From assembly GCF_030247185.1 (NCBI RefSeq), contig NC_080571.1, positions 64,084,172-64,148,171 of the forward strand: a DNA stretch of 64,000 bases, given 5' to 3'. This document shows, piece by piece, positions 22,758 to 32,286 of the stretch (within the stretch, counting starts at the first letter, position 1; every line of letters begins with the position of its first letter). The position numbers and the translations under genes are program-made. The DNA is from Malaya genurostris. Taxonomy: Eukaryota > Arthropoda > Insecta > Diptera > Culicidae. The notes under the pieces were generated by a model. That model saw only the letters and a list, made by a program, of their open reading frames with translations. It was not told where the DNA came from and did no database searches.

Positions 22758-23698
22758 CAGGGTCCGGCACTCGAAGTGTAACCAACTTCAGACCGCTCGC
22801 GCAGCTGACGCACGGGCATCAGCTCTCTAGAAATTTGCTAAATGACAGTTCGGAGTTGTATTGTTTACAAGCGCAAGAAAGCATTTTGCCAAAAGTGAAC
22901 GCGAAAAAAAAATCTTGACTTGAGAGAGCGAAGGAGTTGCTTCGTTTGGCCGAAAGCGGTCAATTTCCGAACATTGTATTTTCTGACGTGAAAATTTTTC
23001 CAATTGAGCAATTCGTAATCTCTCAAAACGATAGAGTTTACTTGACCGACCGTTCATACGAGAATTTGAGTCATCGATTGGCCACCAGGAGGCATCACCC
23101 GCAACAGATAATGGTTTGGGCCGCTGTAACCGCAGATGGGCGCTCTCCAATCGTTTTCATCGAGCCTGGCGTCAAGGTAAATGCGACATATTATCGGGAA
23201 AGTGTTCTGGATGTTGCTTTGAAGCCGTGGGCAGACAAACATTTCGGTGGCAGACCATGGACGTTTCAGCAGGACTCGGCACCGTCTCACAAAGCTCGAG
23301 TGAACCAAGAATGGCTGAAAAACAACGTTCCGAACTTCATCACGTCCACACAATGGCTCTCGAATTCACCAGATGCGAATCAAATGGATTATTCTCTTTG
23401 GGCCATTTTGGAGAGCAAAGTCCGAACTAAAAGATACACCAGTCTCGAGGCGCTGAAAAAAGTTATTGTTCGCGAGTGGGCCTAAATACCTTCAAGTCAC
23501 ATTCGGCAGCTTGCGATTCGTTTTTTGACCGTCTCAAGGCCATAGTCAAGGCAAAAGGTGGTCATATCGAGCAAAAGTGAATTGATTCTGAATTTTGTAT
23601 TATTTTTACACATTTTGTACTTTGAATTAAGTAAAAGTAATTTTCCAAACTGAATTTATGGCCTTTTTAATTGGTTACACTTCGAGTGCCGGACCCTG
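22758..23698 (+). mobile_element. DD37D (maT-like) transposon, deletion copy
   Basis: The ends 'cagggtccggcactcgaagt' and its reverse complement at the right are followed by TA on each side (22756-22757 and 23699-23700). Compared with the sister copy at 61679-62992 it lacks about 373 bp covering the transposase start and DNA-binding domain, with a join at 'aaaaatcttgacttgagag'. It also carries a nonsense codon and a one-base deletion near the 3' end of the gene. Confidence 0.9.
22920..23578 (+). pseudogene. DD37D transposase, N-terminally deleted
   Basis: The frame starts inside the gene at ERAKELLRLAESGQFPNIV. SDVKIF replaces the SDEKIF of the sister copy (metal-binding Asp kept, Glu changed to Val). 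MVWAAVTADGRSPIVF, QQDSAPSHKARV and SPDANQMDYSLWAILESK follow; between the Asp of QQDS and the Asp of MDYS there are 37 residues. A stop at 23483-23485 (WA then stop, where the sister copy has WAK) ends the open part. After it a missing G in 'cattcggcagc' shifts the frame relative to the other copy. Non-functional. Confidence 0.88.
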
Positions 23699-23867
23699 TA
23701 AGGAGTAAAAATCGGGTGCCAACATCCAAAGAGCGCCAAAAAACATGAAAGAATTGGAAAAAAATTATTGCACGATTAGTTTATTTAAAAAATAATCCCT
23801 TACGAATTTTTCTCAGAAAACTATTTGATTTAAATTAAGTTCCACTCTATAGCCATTGAAAATAAAG

Positions 23868-24214
23868 AATCACCATCCAGCGACGGCCCCAACAATTACC
23901 TTTCATGACGGTTCTCTGTTGGATTGTTGTGCTTCTGCTGGTATTTACTTTTGTGAAATGAGACCAGAGCAGTCTTATTCACTTGGTGAATACTATACTG
24001 AGTTCCAAGCAGAACTCTACGGGATTCTGTGCGGGGTACAATCGACACTTCAGCGGAGAATCTGTGGTAAGCGAAATTGTGTTTGTTCCTACTGTCACGC
24101 AACTTTGAAGGCACTCAGTTCGAATGATTCTCGATCGAATCTAGTGATCGCAAGTCGAACTCAAATTGAAGAACTCAGCATTTCAAATACTGTTTAATTC
24201 TTATGGGTACTCAG
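23868..24214 (+). pseudogene. LINE RNase H domain remnant
   Basis: The frame contains TFHDGSLLDCCASAGIYF, YSLGEYYTEFQAELYGILCG, and ATLKALSSNDSRSNLVIAS then TQIEELSISNTV. DGS and FQAEL are RNase H motif positions (first Asp and the Glu). The expected 'CSDSQAALKAL' block appears as CSYCHATLKAL, so the next catalytic Asp is lost. After NTV there is a stop and then FLWV, recalling the LLWVPGHS motif, where a hAT-like terminus begins at 24215. RNase H of this kind is found in I/LOA-type LINEs and some LTR elements; the wording favours a LINE. Only this piece is present. Confidence 0.7.
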
Positions 24215-24302
24215 CAGAGATGCCAGGTAAAAATTTCAAATATCTTCAGACAGGGTTGCAAAAGTCTGCAAATTTGAAAAAAAAATCTGCAGTCAGCAAG
24301 TA

Positions 24303-25231
24303 AAAGGTGATTTTTTTGAGGTTAGGATTTTCATGCATTAGTATTTGCTCAGATTTTTTGAGGTTATGATTTTCATGCATTATTATTTGCTCAGTATGCT
24401 CTGACATTTCATTATGAATAAACTTACTAACGAGCAACGCTTGCAAATCAGTGAATGGGCCCTAGAAAAGTTGGCAGAAAATCCGCTTTTTTATCGACAA
24501 ATTTTGTTCAGCGATGAGGCTCATTTCTGGTTGAATGGCTACGTAAATAAGCAAAATTGCCGCATTTGGAGTGAAGAGCAACCAGAAGCCGTTCAAGAAC
24601 TGCCCATGCATCCCGAAAAATGCACTGTTTGGTGTGGTTTGTACGCTGGTGGAATCATTGGACCGTATTTTTTCAAAGATGCTGTTGGACGCAACGTTAC
24701 AGTGAATGGCGATCGCTATCGTTCGATGCTAACAAACTTTTTGTTGCCAAAAATGGAAGAACTGAACTTGGTTGACATGTGGTTTCAACAAGATGGCGCT
24801 ACATGCCACACAGCTCGCGATTCTATGGCCATTTTGAGGGAAAACTTCGGAGAACAATTCATCTCAAGAAATGGACCGGTAAGTTGGCCACCAAGATCAT
24901 GCGATTTGACGCCTTTAGACTATTTTTTGTGGGGCTACGTCAAGTCTAAAGTCTACAGAAATAAGCCAGTAACTATTCCAGCTTTGGAAGACAACATTTC
25001 CGAAGAAATTCGGGCTATTCCGGCCGAAATGCTCGAAAAAGTTGCCCAAAATTGGACTTTCCGAATGGACCACCTAAGACGCAGCCGCGGTCAACATTTA
25101 AATGAAATTATCTTCAAAAAGTAAATGTCATGTACCAATCTAACGTTTAAAATAAAGAACCGATGAGATTTTGCAAATTTTATGCGTTTTATTGTTTAAA
25201 AAAGTTCTCAAGCTCTTAAAAAATCACCCTG
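24303..25231 (+). mobile_element. DD41D (rosa-like) transposon, internally deleted
   Basis: Flanked by TA (24301-24302 and 25232-25233). The 5' end starts 'aaggtgatttttttgaggtt' and the 3' end closes 'aaaaaatcaccctg', an imperfect short inverted repeat. A 5' subterminal unit of about 42 bp ('gaggtta.gattttcatgcat' then 'tatttgctcag') occurs twice in tandem (24311-24394). The transposase lacks most of its DNA-binding region. Confidence 0.85.
24414..25124 (+). pseudogene. DD41D transposase with N-terminal deletion
   Basis: Open from ATG for 236 residues, against the roughly 340-350 expected for the family. The N-terminal MNKLTNEQRLQI joins directly to EWALEKLAENPLFYRQILF, so the helix-turn-helix region is missing. 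The catalytic core is complete: FSDEAHFW (first Asp), WFQQDGATCHTARDS (second) and PRSCDLTPLDYFLWGYVKSK (third), with 41 residues between second and third Asp. It ends at GQHLNEIIFKK and is free of stops. It might make a protein, but without DNA-binding helices it is unlikely to transpose. Confidence 0.85.
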
Positions 25232-25371
25232 TATTTCTTGCTGGCAGCAATTTCTCTACAAAGTATGATACGCCAAACTGACTTAACGAGCACAAAAAAA
25301 GGTCGCGGCAATTTCAAAAGTCTGTAAATTTGGACGATGGCGAAGCTTGTTAACTTGCGCTCCGATAAAAG

Positions 25372-26077
25372 TAGGGGAGAGTGTTCGGTTACCGGCACAC
25401 TTTTATGTCAATTTGTCCACGTGTTGCATATCACTAGAAATGCTAGTTAGTTCAATAAGTTTAGTAACCAAAAGCAAAATGATCGCGCCAATTTTAAAAA
25501 GTCTGTAAATTCGGACGAATGTAGGCAAACAATCGAAGTTTCAAAAGTATGTAAAAAGTCTTCAGACGAAAAAAAGGTTTGCAGGTTAACTACGAAATTT
25601 GATAATTTACAGACAAATTTGCAGATTTGGCATCTCTGAATATCACTGATAATTTTTCACGATTTGTCGAAAAAAATGGGGTGTCGGTAATTGAACACCT
25701 TGGGGTGCCGGTAATCAAAATCGGTAAACATTTTGAAATTTACTAAAAAAAACTTTGTTTGCGAAAATTTTGATAGTATCCGGTATTAAATCACGAAATA
25801 GATCGATTTCACTTCATATATATTCAATCCAATCAGCTTTTCGATTGACGCTCTTCAATTTTATACTATAAAAAAGTCAGAAAAAACTTTTGTGTTGATT
25901 TTCACGTAATTAAAATTTGTTTTGAGCGTAACAAAAAGTACATGCGTCTGTTTGCTTCGGTATTCGGCACAACAAGCACATGCTGCTATTACAAACACAT
26001 GACATTTGTCGGAATGACGCTATCTGCTTTCTTTCAAAAGTTACGGTGGGGTGCCGGCAACCGAACACCTTCCCCTA
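25372..26077. mobile_element. TA-flanked MITE-like element with GTGCCGGTAACC motifs
   Basis: Left end 'taggggagagtgttcggtta' and right end 'gcaaccgaacaccttcccct' plus 'a' are inverted repeats over about 27 bp with a few mismatches, and both terminate in TA. The interior near the right end repeats 'ggggtg(t/c)cggtaa'. No coding. It overlaps the right part of the hAT-like element 24215-25638, so insertion order is unclear. Confidence 0.55.
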
Positions 26078-26214
26078 TTTATATCAGATTTGAATCTAAA
26101 ATGTCAAAAAGTCTGCTGCATTTATACAAACATTGCAGTATTCTGATCACAGCGTATTGAATATGATTCGTGTAATTTGTATGAATACGATAACGATACT
26201 TCACAGCATCTGAT

Positions 26215-26924
26215 GGGAGCGGGTCACTTCACCGAAAGCCATTTCGCCGAAAGTCGTTTCGCCGAATAGGTCATTTCACCGAAAGTCATTTTACCGAAAG
26301 GGTCATTTCGCCGAAAGGGTAATTTCGAATACATTGTATTATTATTTTTTGTGTTATTATGTCTCCAGTATAACTGATGTGGCGCAGCCACATAACTGAA
26401 GCCAAGATGTCTCGGCGGCATAAAGTCACCGAGGCGACGCCGGCTGAGTTGGCCGCCAACCCGCCGTCGGAAGCGGCGGCCTCTTGCATACAAAACTGTA
26501 ACCGCCTCGATTGCCCGGTCTACTCAAAGCTAGATTTCTTTGCTTTAGTTAGGTCCGAACGAGCGGTAGCGAGGTCGGACAGCACACGAATAAAATCGAT
26601 GTGGTGAAGCCGCATTATATATTTTTTCACTTAGTAAACGGAAAATACCACATTTGCTTGGTAGATACACCTATACAATTGCTTTGACGCTTAGTGGCTA
26701 ATAGTCAGCAAGTTTCCTTGGGAACTCCGTTCTGAAGCTCATGAATTATTCTTTATTCAAGAGTACAAGAATCAATATTTATTCAAGAAGTACAATTGTA
26801 GGTCAACAAAACGGGTGTTAACGTATTATCATTCATTTGTTTTTATTTTAAATCAATTCCAATTATAATATTAAGACAATTTCAGAAATCGGCGAAATGT
26901 CATTCGGCGAAATGACCCTGATCC
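26215..26924. mobile_element. 9-bp-TSD element with subterminal CCGAAA repeats, copy 1
   Basis: The perfect 9-bp duplication GCATCTGAT (26206-26214 and 26925-26933) marks the ends. Termini begin GGGAGCGGGTCA on the left and GGATCAGGGTCA from the right, then both run into arrays of 'tttcgccgaaagtca' (five to six units left, two right). A GC-rich core (26377-26607) is shared with copy 2 at 61535-63543. The 9-bp duplication is typical of Mutator-like elements (inference); no transposase is visible. Confidence 0.8.
26377..26607 (+). other. Conserved open frame in the 9-bp-TSD element, copy 1
   Basis: A 76-codon open frame reads MWRSHITEAKMSRRHK, then SEAAASCIQNCNRLDCPVYS and FFALVRSERAVARSD. The same frame is open in copy 2 (63030-63263). 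Copy 2 lacks eight codons present here after EAKM, an in-frame difference. The region contains palindromes ('gatgtggcgcagccacat' and 'gtccgaacgagcggtagcga' continuing to 'ggtcggac'), so conservation could reflect DNA structure instead of protein. No family recognised. Confidence 0.35.
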
Positions 26925-26933
26925 GCATCTGAT

Positions 26934-27190
26934 ATCCAACTGTCCCGCATTGACGCAACTACGTATCCGTGTTTTGGTTCTCCATACATGGTTCAATCTG
27001 TGTATGGAGATCTAAAATTGGTGGATATTAAATCGTTTCTCATCCATTGAAGTGAAAAACTTAAAACAAGAGCTATTGCGTCATACAGCTGCTATTCGTT
27101 TGCTTAGGAGAAAAAGACAACGAAAAGTGGACAACTATGGGGAGCGTTACGCAAAAACAGCCTTTCTAATGGCTCTAAACGTTATCTAAA
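26934..27190. other. Flank of LINE insertion, unidentified
   Basis: AT-balanced sequence between the 9-bp-TSD element and the truncated LINE. It continues at 27872 after the LINE. A short mixed open stretch has no recognisable domain. Confidence 0.3.
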
Positions 27191-27856
27191 CGACCGTAAG
27201 TTACGCTTCACCGAACAGCTTTCGATGGTTATTGCTAAAGCTTTTGCCGTCCTGGGACTTATCAAACGCAACACTAAAGACTTTAACGACGTTTATTGTC
27301 TCAAGGCTGTTTACATTGCTCTAGTGCGCAGTATTCTAGAATACGGAGTTGTAATCTGGGCTCCATACCACAACGTTCACATCGACCGGATCGAACGAGT
27401 GCAGAAATGTTTTGTCCGATTCGCGCTTCGAAGACTTCCTTGGCTTAATCGGCTTCAGCTACCACGTTACGAAGATCGCTGTGTTCTCATCAACTTACCC
27501 ACGCTGCAAAACCGGCGGATATTTCATCAACGACTTTTCGTTTTTGATTTGCTTAATAATAACATCGACTGCCCCACACTTCTGGCAAGGATTCATATCA
27601 ATGTTCCGGGAAGATCTTTGCGAAGAATGGACTTCATACGACGATCAGCTCATCGCACACAGTATGGACAAAATAATCCAATGGATGTTTGCTGTAATCA
27701 ATTCAATAGAGTTTATCATCTGTTTGATTTTACTATGAACAAAGACACATTTAAATCGAAAATATTGTTAAGTTAATGTTTTTAGACTAGATAGATAATA
27801 ATAAGTCTGTGCGATAGTTTTTACTCTAATCGAAGACAAATAAATTTGAAAAAAAA
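27191..27856 (+). mobile_element. 5'-truncated LINE (I/Jockey-like) with 15-bp TSD
   Basis: Perfect 15-bp direct repeats TAAACGTTATCTAAA (27176-27190 and 27857-27871) flank a 666-bp insertion that starts inside the RT ORF and ends in a short A-rich tail after 'gacaaataaatttg'. This is the usual outcome of target-primed reverse transcription with 5' truncation. The perfect duplication indicates a young insertion. Confidence 0.92.
27192..27776 (+). pseudogene. C-terminal part of LINE reverse transcriptase ORF
   Basis: The frame is open from the insertion point: DRKLRFTEQLSMVIAKAFAV, then SILEYGVVIWAPYHNVHIDR, ERVQKCFVRFALRRLPW and FTMNKDTFKSKILLS to the stop at 27774-27776. The pattern 'VRSILEYGVVIWAP..IERVQKCFVR.ALR.LPW' is characteristic of the region after the RT thumb in Jockey/I-type LINEs. 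Catalytic RT and endonuclease domains are absent by truncation; no internal stop has accumulated. Confidence 0.85.
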
Positions 27857-27871
27857 TAAACGTTATCTAAA

Positions 27872-28249
27872 GAACTATTAAGATTGCTTCTATGCAAACG
27901 GAAGGTATAAATCATTAATTAAGTGCAAATATAGAATAATTTGATTAGCTTTGTGCACTTTTCGCTGTACGAAATTCACACCAAACGGGTGCACAGGTAG
28001 CTAGCATTTAGCTGCATCGCATTCGATGAAAATGTTCCGAACAGCTTTTAATATCGTAGAGAATTCCACAATTTGGCCATTCTAAATGCCATAAATGCAT
28101 CCCGTACAGCATTTTGATAGTTTCTTTCACTCAAATATTAAAATGTATGAAATATTGGAACATATGAACGATTGTACGACTTGTGTTACGATCATCTAGA
28201 CTCAAAATTACTCCTAAGCTACTAACGGTCCTTTTCAAGACCCCAGTAA
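27872..28249. other. Unidentified flank interrupted by a hAT MITE
   Basis: AT-rich. 28130-28249 and 28989-29230 were contiguous before the MITE insertion and together carry short open frames (SLKLPPYFREYKRNLW) that could be an old LINE remnant; I cannot support a family. Confidence 0.25.
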
Positions 28250-28988
28250 CAGGGTTGCCACATATACAGATTAATCTGCATTTTACAGATTTTTCAGATA
28301 AATTTGTGACCAAGATTCTGTATATGCCGATTGCAGATTTTTGGCAAAAAATTCAGATTTGTACAGATTTTTGATAGCGTGGATTAAAAATTGAATAAAG
28401 ATCAAGTTAAAATAAATTAAATAATGGTATTGATTAATTTTTCAAAGTGAAAACATTATCCTGATTGTGTGTTAATTTTAAAAAGAGGATAAAACTAAAT
28501 ATAAAAGAGTATGTTAAGGACAGTAAGCACAGATGTTCTACCTGCTAATAAAAATTTGTTCTTGCTTACTTTTATTTACAACTAGTGCAGCGTAATTTGC
28601 TTACGCTTTCAAAAATTGCTTCTGATAAGATGAAAACATGATGGCCTCGGCCGTAATGTAAGGTAGTAAAGAAGAAAGATTGCCAATTGATCAATCAGAT
28701 TAAGTTTCACTTTTAGATTGGATTTTGAAAGTTCTTCGTCAAATCATTATTTCGAGAAGATCCAACGCAAAAACAACTTCCAGCGTTTTTTCAAATACAA
28801 AATCATAAAATTCAAATTAAGAAAAGTTTGGGTTTCTTTAAATTTGGGTTCTAAAGACTTTTTCATTCCGTTGTGTTTCGATTTCGTATCACTTCTATAT
28901 ACAGATTTTCAATGCAGGTTTTTGAGCTTCCGATACAGATTTACAGATTTTTCTTCTGAAAAATGCAGATTTAAATGTGGCAACCCTG
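28250..28988. mobile_element. hAT-type non-autonomous element, 739 bp
   Basis: The perfect 8-bp duplication CCCAGTAA (28242-28249 and 28989-28996) flanks inverted termini CAGGGTTGCCACAT and ATGTGGCAACCCTG. The interior repeats 'cagattt' words (ends rich in 'acagatttttcagat') and is otherwise AT-rich and non-coding. Single ends of the same type occur at 4047 and 48150. Confidence 0.88.
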
Positions 28989-29330
28989 CCCAGTAACTCT
29001 CTTAAATTGCCGCCCTACTTCCGAGAATACAAACGCAATCTCTGGAAACCTATGCAGCACTACTTGTCCTATGCAGCACTACAAAATCTTAAGCGGTCAA
29101 ACGCTATCAAATCAATTAATATCATTACACATCTCGAACGCAGTCCTACGTCAATCTCGCCGCTACTTATATTTGAAGAACTGGCCACACTAATGTCAAT
29201 AGCAAAAATTTGGCAACACCAGAATAAAGTTTGACATTATTTTTAACATAAACGTGCTCAGAACGCTTTGATGTATAAGCGCTATTTGTGTTGTTTACTG
29301 TGAGTTGAAAAAAATCAATTTGTCTAAAAA

Positions 29331-29650
29331 ATGGAAACTTCAAGAAAAGGATTTCGTTGGATTATTTTTCACAACTTTCGACCTGGATTATCGGCCATAA
29401 CGTCGAATTGATGGGTCACCCACCGTACAGCTCTGACTTGGCACCCAATGATTTCTTTCGATCCCAGAAGATGCTGTTGAAGCATTCAAAAACCATGTTT
29501 TTGAGGTACCTTCACAGTGCAAAAATGCTTTTCTGATTGGTTCGAACGTATACAAAAGTGTATCGATCATTAGGGAGAATACTAAAGCCATTGTCACATA
29601 AAAATATTTGTTCTCATTCGCTACTCCCGAAATGTTACTAGTGGCCCTCG
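29331..29650 (+). pseudogene. Internally deleted mariner remnant
   Basis: From ATG at 29331 the reading METSRKGFRWIIFHNFRPGL resembles a mariner transposase N terminus. It then jumps, in another frame, to VELMGHPPYSSDLAPNDFF, the block with the last catalytic Asp, and decays. The 3' side ends in 'gctactcccgaaatgttact' then 'agtggccctcgta', plausible as a TIR, but no matching 5' TIR was found. Heavily decayed and non-functional. Confidence 0.65.
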
Positions 29651-29659
29651 TATGTCTCT

Positions 29660-30090
29660 GGCACTACCTAGTTCCAGTATTTTTGGCCGCCTTCCATCAG
29701 GAAAATTATGGATAGCTACGACAAGGCACGAATCTCCGAATAACAAAGGGCACGTGCCACTTGAGTCAATTAATTCTGATCCTTAATTATAAAAACGTGA
29801 TGGAATTGGCGAAAAGGGTGCAGCCGGGTAAGCATATAAAAACTGCCCCCAAACAGAAATTAAATTGATATAAGTTGTTTTAAAGGATTTATATTGGAGA
29901 TGATTTTCCCAAAATTTTAATACACCGCCATATTTGTGTAGTGTGGTTTTTCTGATTTTCATTTTGTTTAAGTTTTGTAATAATTGCTTTAGTAAAAAAT
30001 TGAAAAACAAAAATTAGAAATATTTCAGGCATCATGGGAAACCTTTTTGAGTTTTTTTTCAGAATATGTCTAAATGTATTTTTTGTGAAA
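29660..30090. other. AT-rich stretch, nothing identified
   Basis: No open frames with motifs and no inverted repeats noticed. Confidence 0.3.
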
Positions 30091-30410
30091 AAATGTTCAA
30101 AATTTTCGATTTTATTTTTATTCTCACTTACAATTTTGGTACTATTCTAGATTTTACACCAAAAATAACTCATTCGTGAGTAGATTACGCTGTATTTTTT
30201 TAGATTTAAAAAAATTGGATGGGTATAATATTAGACTCTTAAAAAACTAAATCATTCGAATAACCATGCGCCTCCATCAAAATATCATCAGATGGAGACA
30301 CAGAGTTTGAGCACTCAGCAGGCGCTGCGTTTGAATTGCCGTAACAAAACCTGCACTTCTTTTACTTCTGTGTATGATATTCGAACTAAATCCACCTCTG
30401 CTTACCACCA
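30090..30410. repeat. Dispersed repeat family B, single-arm copy
   Basis: Similar to 45840-46040: 'aaatgttcaaaattttc.attt', 'caattttggtac.a.tctaga', 'gagta.attacgctgt' and 'catca.atggagac'. The last 80 bp matches 4880-4965. Non-coding. Confidence 0.5.
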
Positions 30411-31420
30411 ATCAATAGATTCCCGGAAGATAGAAAATCCATAATTTCTAGCAATTGGTGCACCCAAATTCATATAAATTGACTAAAATTAACAGTGCAT
30501 AACTCAAGTTAAACCTTTGAAGGCATCATCTTTTAATACTCATATTAGGCAAATTTATTAATTTCACTGATTTACTCGTCCCTCCGTATACTTTTGCTGA
30601 TTAAAAACGTCTCGACTTGACATGATCATGATCATACGAAAATCAAAATCACTTAGAGATCAGATCAGTTATGATTTCGCAACAATGATTTTTTCCTTGA
30701 CTAAGATGTAATGTAATGAAATCAGTAGAGAATGATATTCTGATTTTTGTGATAGAATTCAGTAAAATAATGTAAAAATATTACGCAGGAGCAACGGAGA
30801 TATTATTTGTGCAATACTATCTACAAAAACCTATTCTGATTCTACCTACTGCTATGATAATGCCTTTCTCTTTCATCGAAACAGTCTCACTAAAATATTT
30901 TCTACCTTTTTATTAAGATGATTTCCGACAATAATTAAAGCTCATTTTTTACACCAATTTATCCAGATTGATTCGAGTATTTCACAAAAGCATCCTTCAG
31001 CGTCACGTATTTGGCACCATTTCTCAAACCAAGCGCTAGACATTTACGTTGACTTTCTGTATGGTAAGAGTTGCTAATCTAATCTAATCTAATGCTAATC
31101 TAAAAAACCCTTCTTAATCCACCTAATGGAATTTAAATAGTCTTTGTATAGTGAATAGTGTGCTTGAGGTAACTCCATTTTTTCGCTTTTACTCCGCTGC
31201 CAGCTCGCCGCTGGGTCGTCTTGAACAATTTTACCACACGGGACACGATCAAATTGTCCTACTGTTTCGCGATCCACTTATGCAAATGGTCTGGATTTTC
31301 CACAACTGCGCACATTTTTTTATTGTTGAAACATTTCTTACATTCACGATAACCACTTGACAGATTATAACGAAATTTTGCTCATGCACACGTTACACTC
31401 TACACTAGTTTTTCTAAAAA
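30411..31420. other. AT-rich stretch with fragments of repeat A
   Basis: 30850-30890 has 'ataatgcctttctctttcat' and 31110-31140 has 'cttaatccacctaatgg', both end phrases of dispersed repeat A. A short tandem of 'taatc' units lies at 31074-31102. No coding region supported. Confidence 0.4.
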
Positions 31421-31960
31421 TTTCAGATCCAGAATCCAGGTAAAAAATTCTGCTCAAGAATCCAGGTCCAGAATTCATTTAGAGAATCCAAGCCCAAATC
31501 CAGAATTCAATTCCACGCTCAGAACCCAACTCCTGATTTCAGACCCAAAATTTAGTACCCGAATATAAGTTCAGAATTCTGTTCCAGTTCCAGAATTCAG
31601 TCTCAGAATTCTGGTCCAGAATACAGATTCAGAATTCATTTCCAGAATCCAGGCGCAATGCCAGAATTCAATTCCTCGTTCGGAATTCCGTTCCAGAATA
31701 TAGTACCAGAATCTTAGCTCAGAATTCTGCTCCCAAATTATTTTCCAAAAACCAGGCCAAGATTTCAGTTTTAGGTTCAGAATTCCGCTCAAGAATTATG
31801 TTTCAGAATTTCGTTGCGGAATTCAGCTCCAGAGCTCAGGTCTAGAATCAAGGTTCAGAATTCAGTCCCGAAATTCAGCTCCAGAATCTAAGTCCAAATT
31901 CAGCTCCAGAGTACATGTGCAGAGCTCAGCTCCAGAATTCAGTTTATAGAATTTTCAAAA
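31420..31960. repeat. Degenerate 'ccagaattcag' tandem repeat
   Basis: Dozens of loosely spaced units such as 'cagaattcagctccagaatc', about 10-20 bp each and heavily diverged. Same type as 5925-6500 and 63550-64000. Open frames across it are compositional. Confidence 0.75.
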
Positions 31961-31969
31961 AAAAAATTT

Positions 31970-32250
31970 TGAGTTGATACTAAATATCGACGTTTCATGA
32001 AATTCTAAAACTTTTGACATAGACCGTTGTTTTCAGTTTCGGAAATCGCACATTTTTTCCAAGTCCCAGAAAGTCGATTTAAAAAAAAACACTTTTTTCG
32101 AGATGACATTATATCTTGATCTTTTATGTAATTCTAAGAAATTTCGCATAAAAAAAATTCAACACTCCTTATCTATATCCGATTTAGCTTAAATTTAGCA
32201 TGCGGACTTATTTCGAGACACGCAAACTCTTCAGCACTACCGCTTTACGA
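31970..32250 (-). repeat. Dispersed repeat family C, inverted copy
   Basis: Words 'cgacgtttcatg', 'agaaagtcgattt' and 'tatccgatttagc' occur in reverse orientation relative to copies at about 42270-42520 and 46990-47280. Non-coding and diverged. Confidence 0.45.
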
Positions 32251-32286
32251 AATTTGAGGTGACCCCAAAACATTGGTACCCTTATA

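Larger units (their letters stand above)
24215..25638. mobile_element. hAT-like non-autonomous element carrying a nested DD41D copy
   Basis: Ends CAGAGATGCCAGGT (24215) and GGCATCTCTG (to 25638) are inverted repeats. The same terminus occurs at 43955-44742. Expected 8-bp flanks (gtactcag and aatatcac) do not match, so the right side may have been rearranged; a TIR of another MITE lies inside at 25372. The phrase 'aaaagtctgtaaatt.ggacga' occurs at about 25315 and 25495. The left end interrupts the RNase H remnant. Confidence 0.5.

Noticed and set aside
24246..24446. Minus-strand open frame with repeated HENHNLKK/HENPNLKK
   Set aside because: It is the antisense reading of the duplicated 5' subterminal motif of the DD41D element.
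31571..31792. Trp/Asn-Ser-rich open frame
   Set aside because: Compositional product of the degenerate 'cagaattc' repeat.
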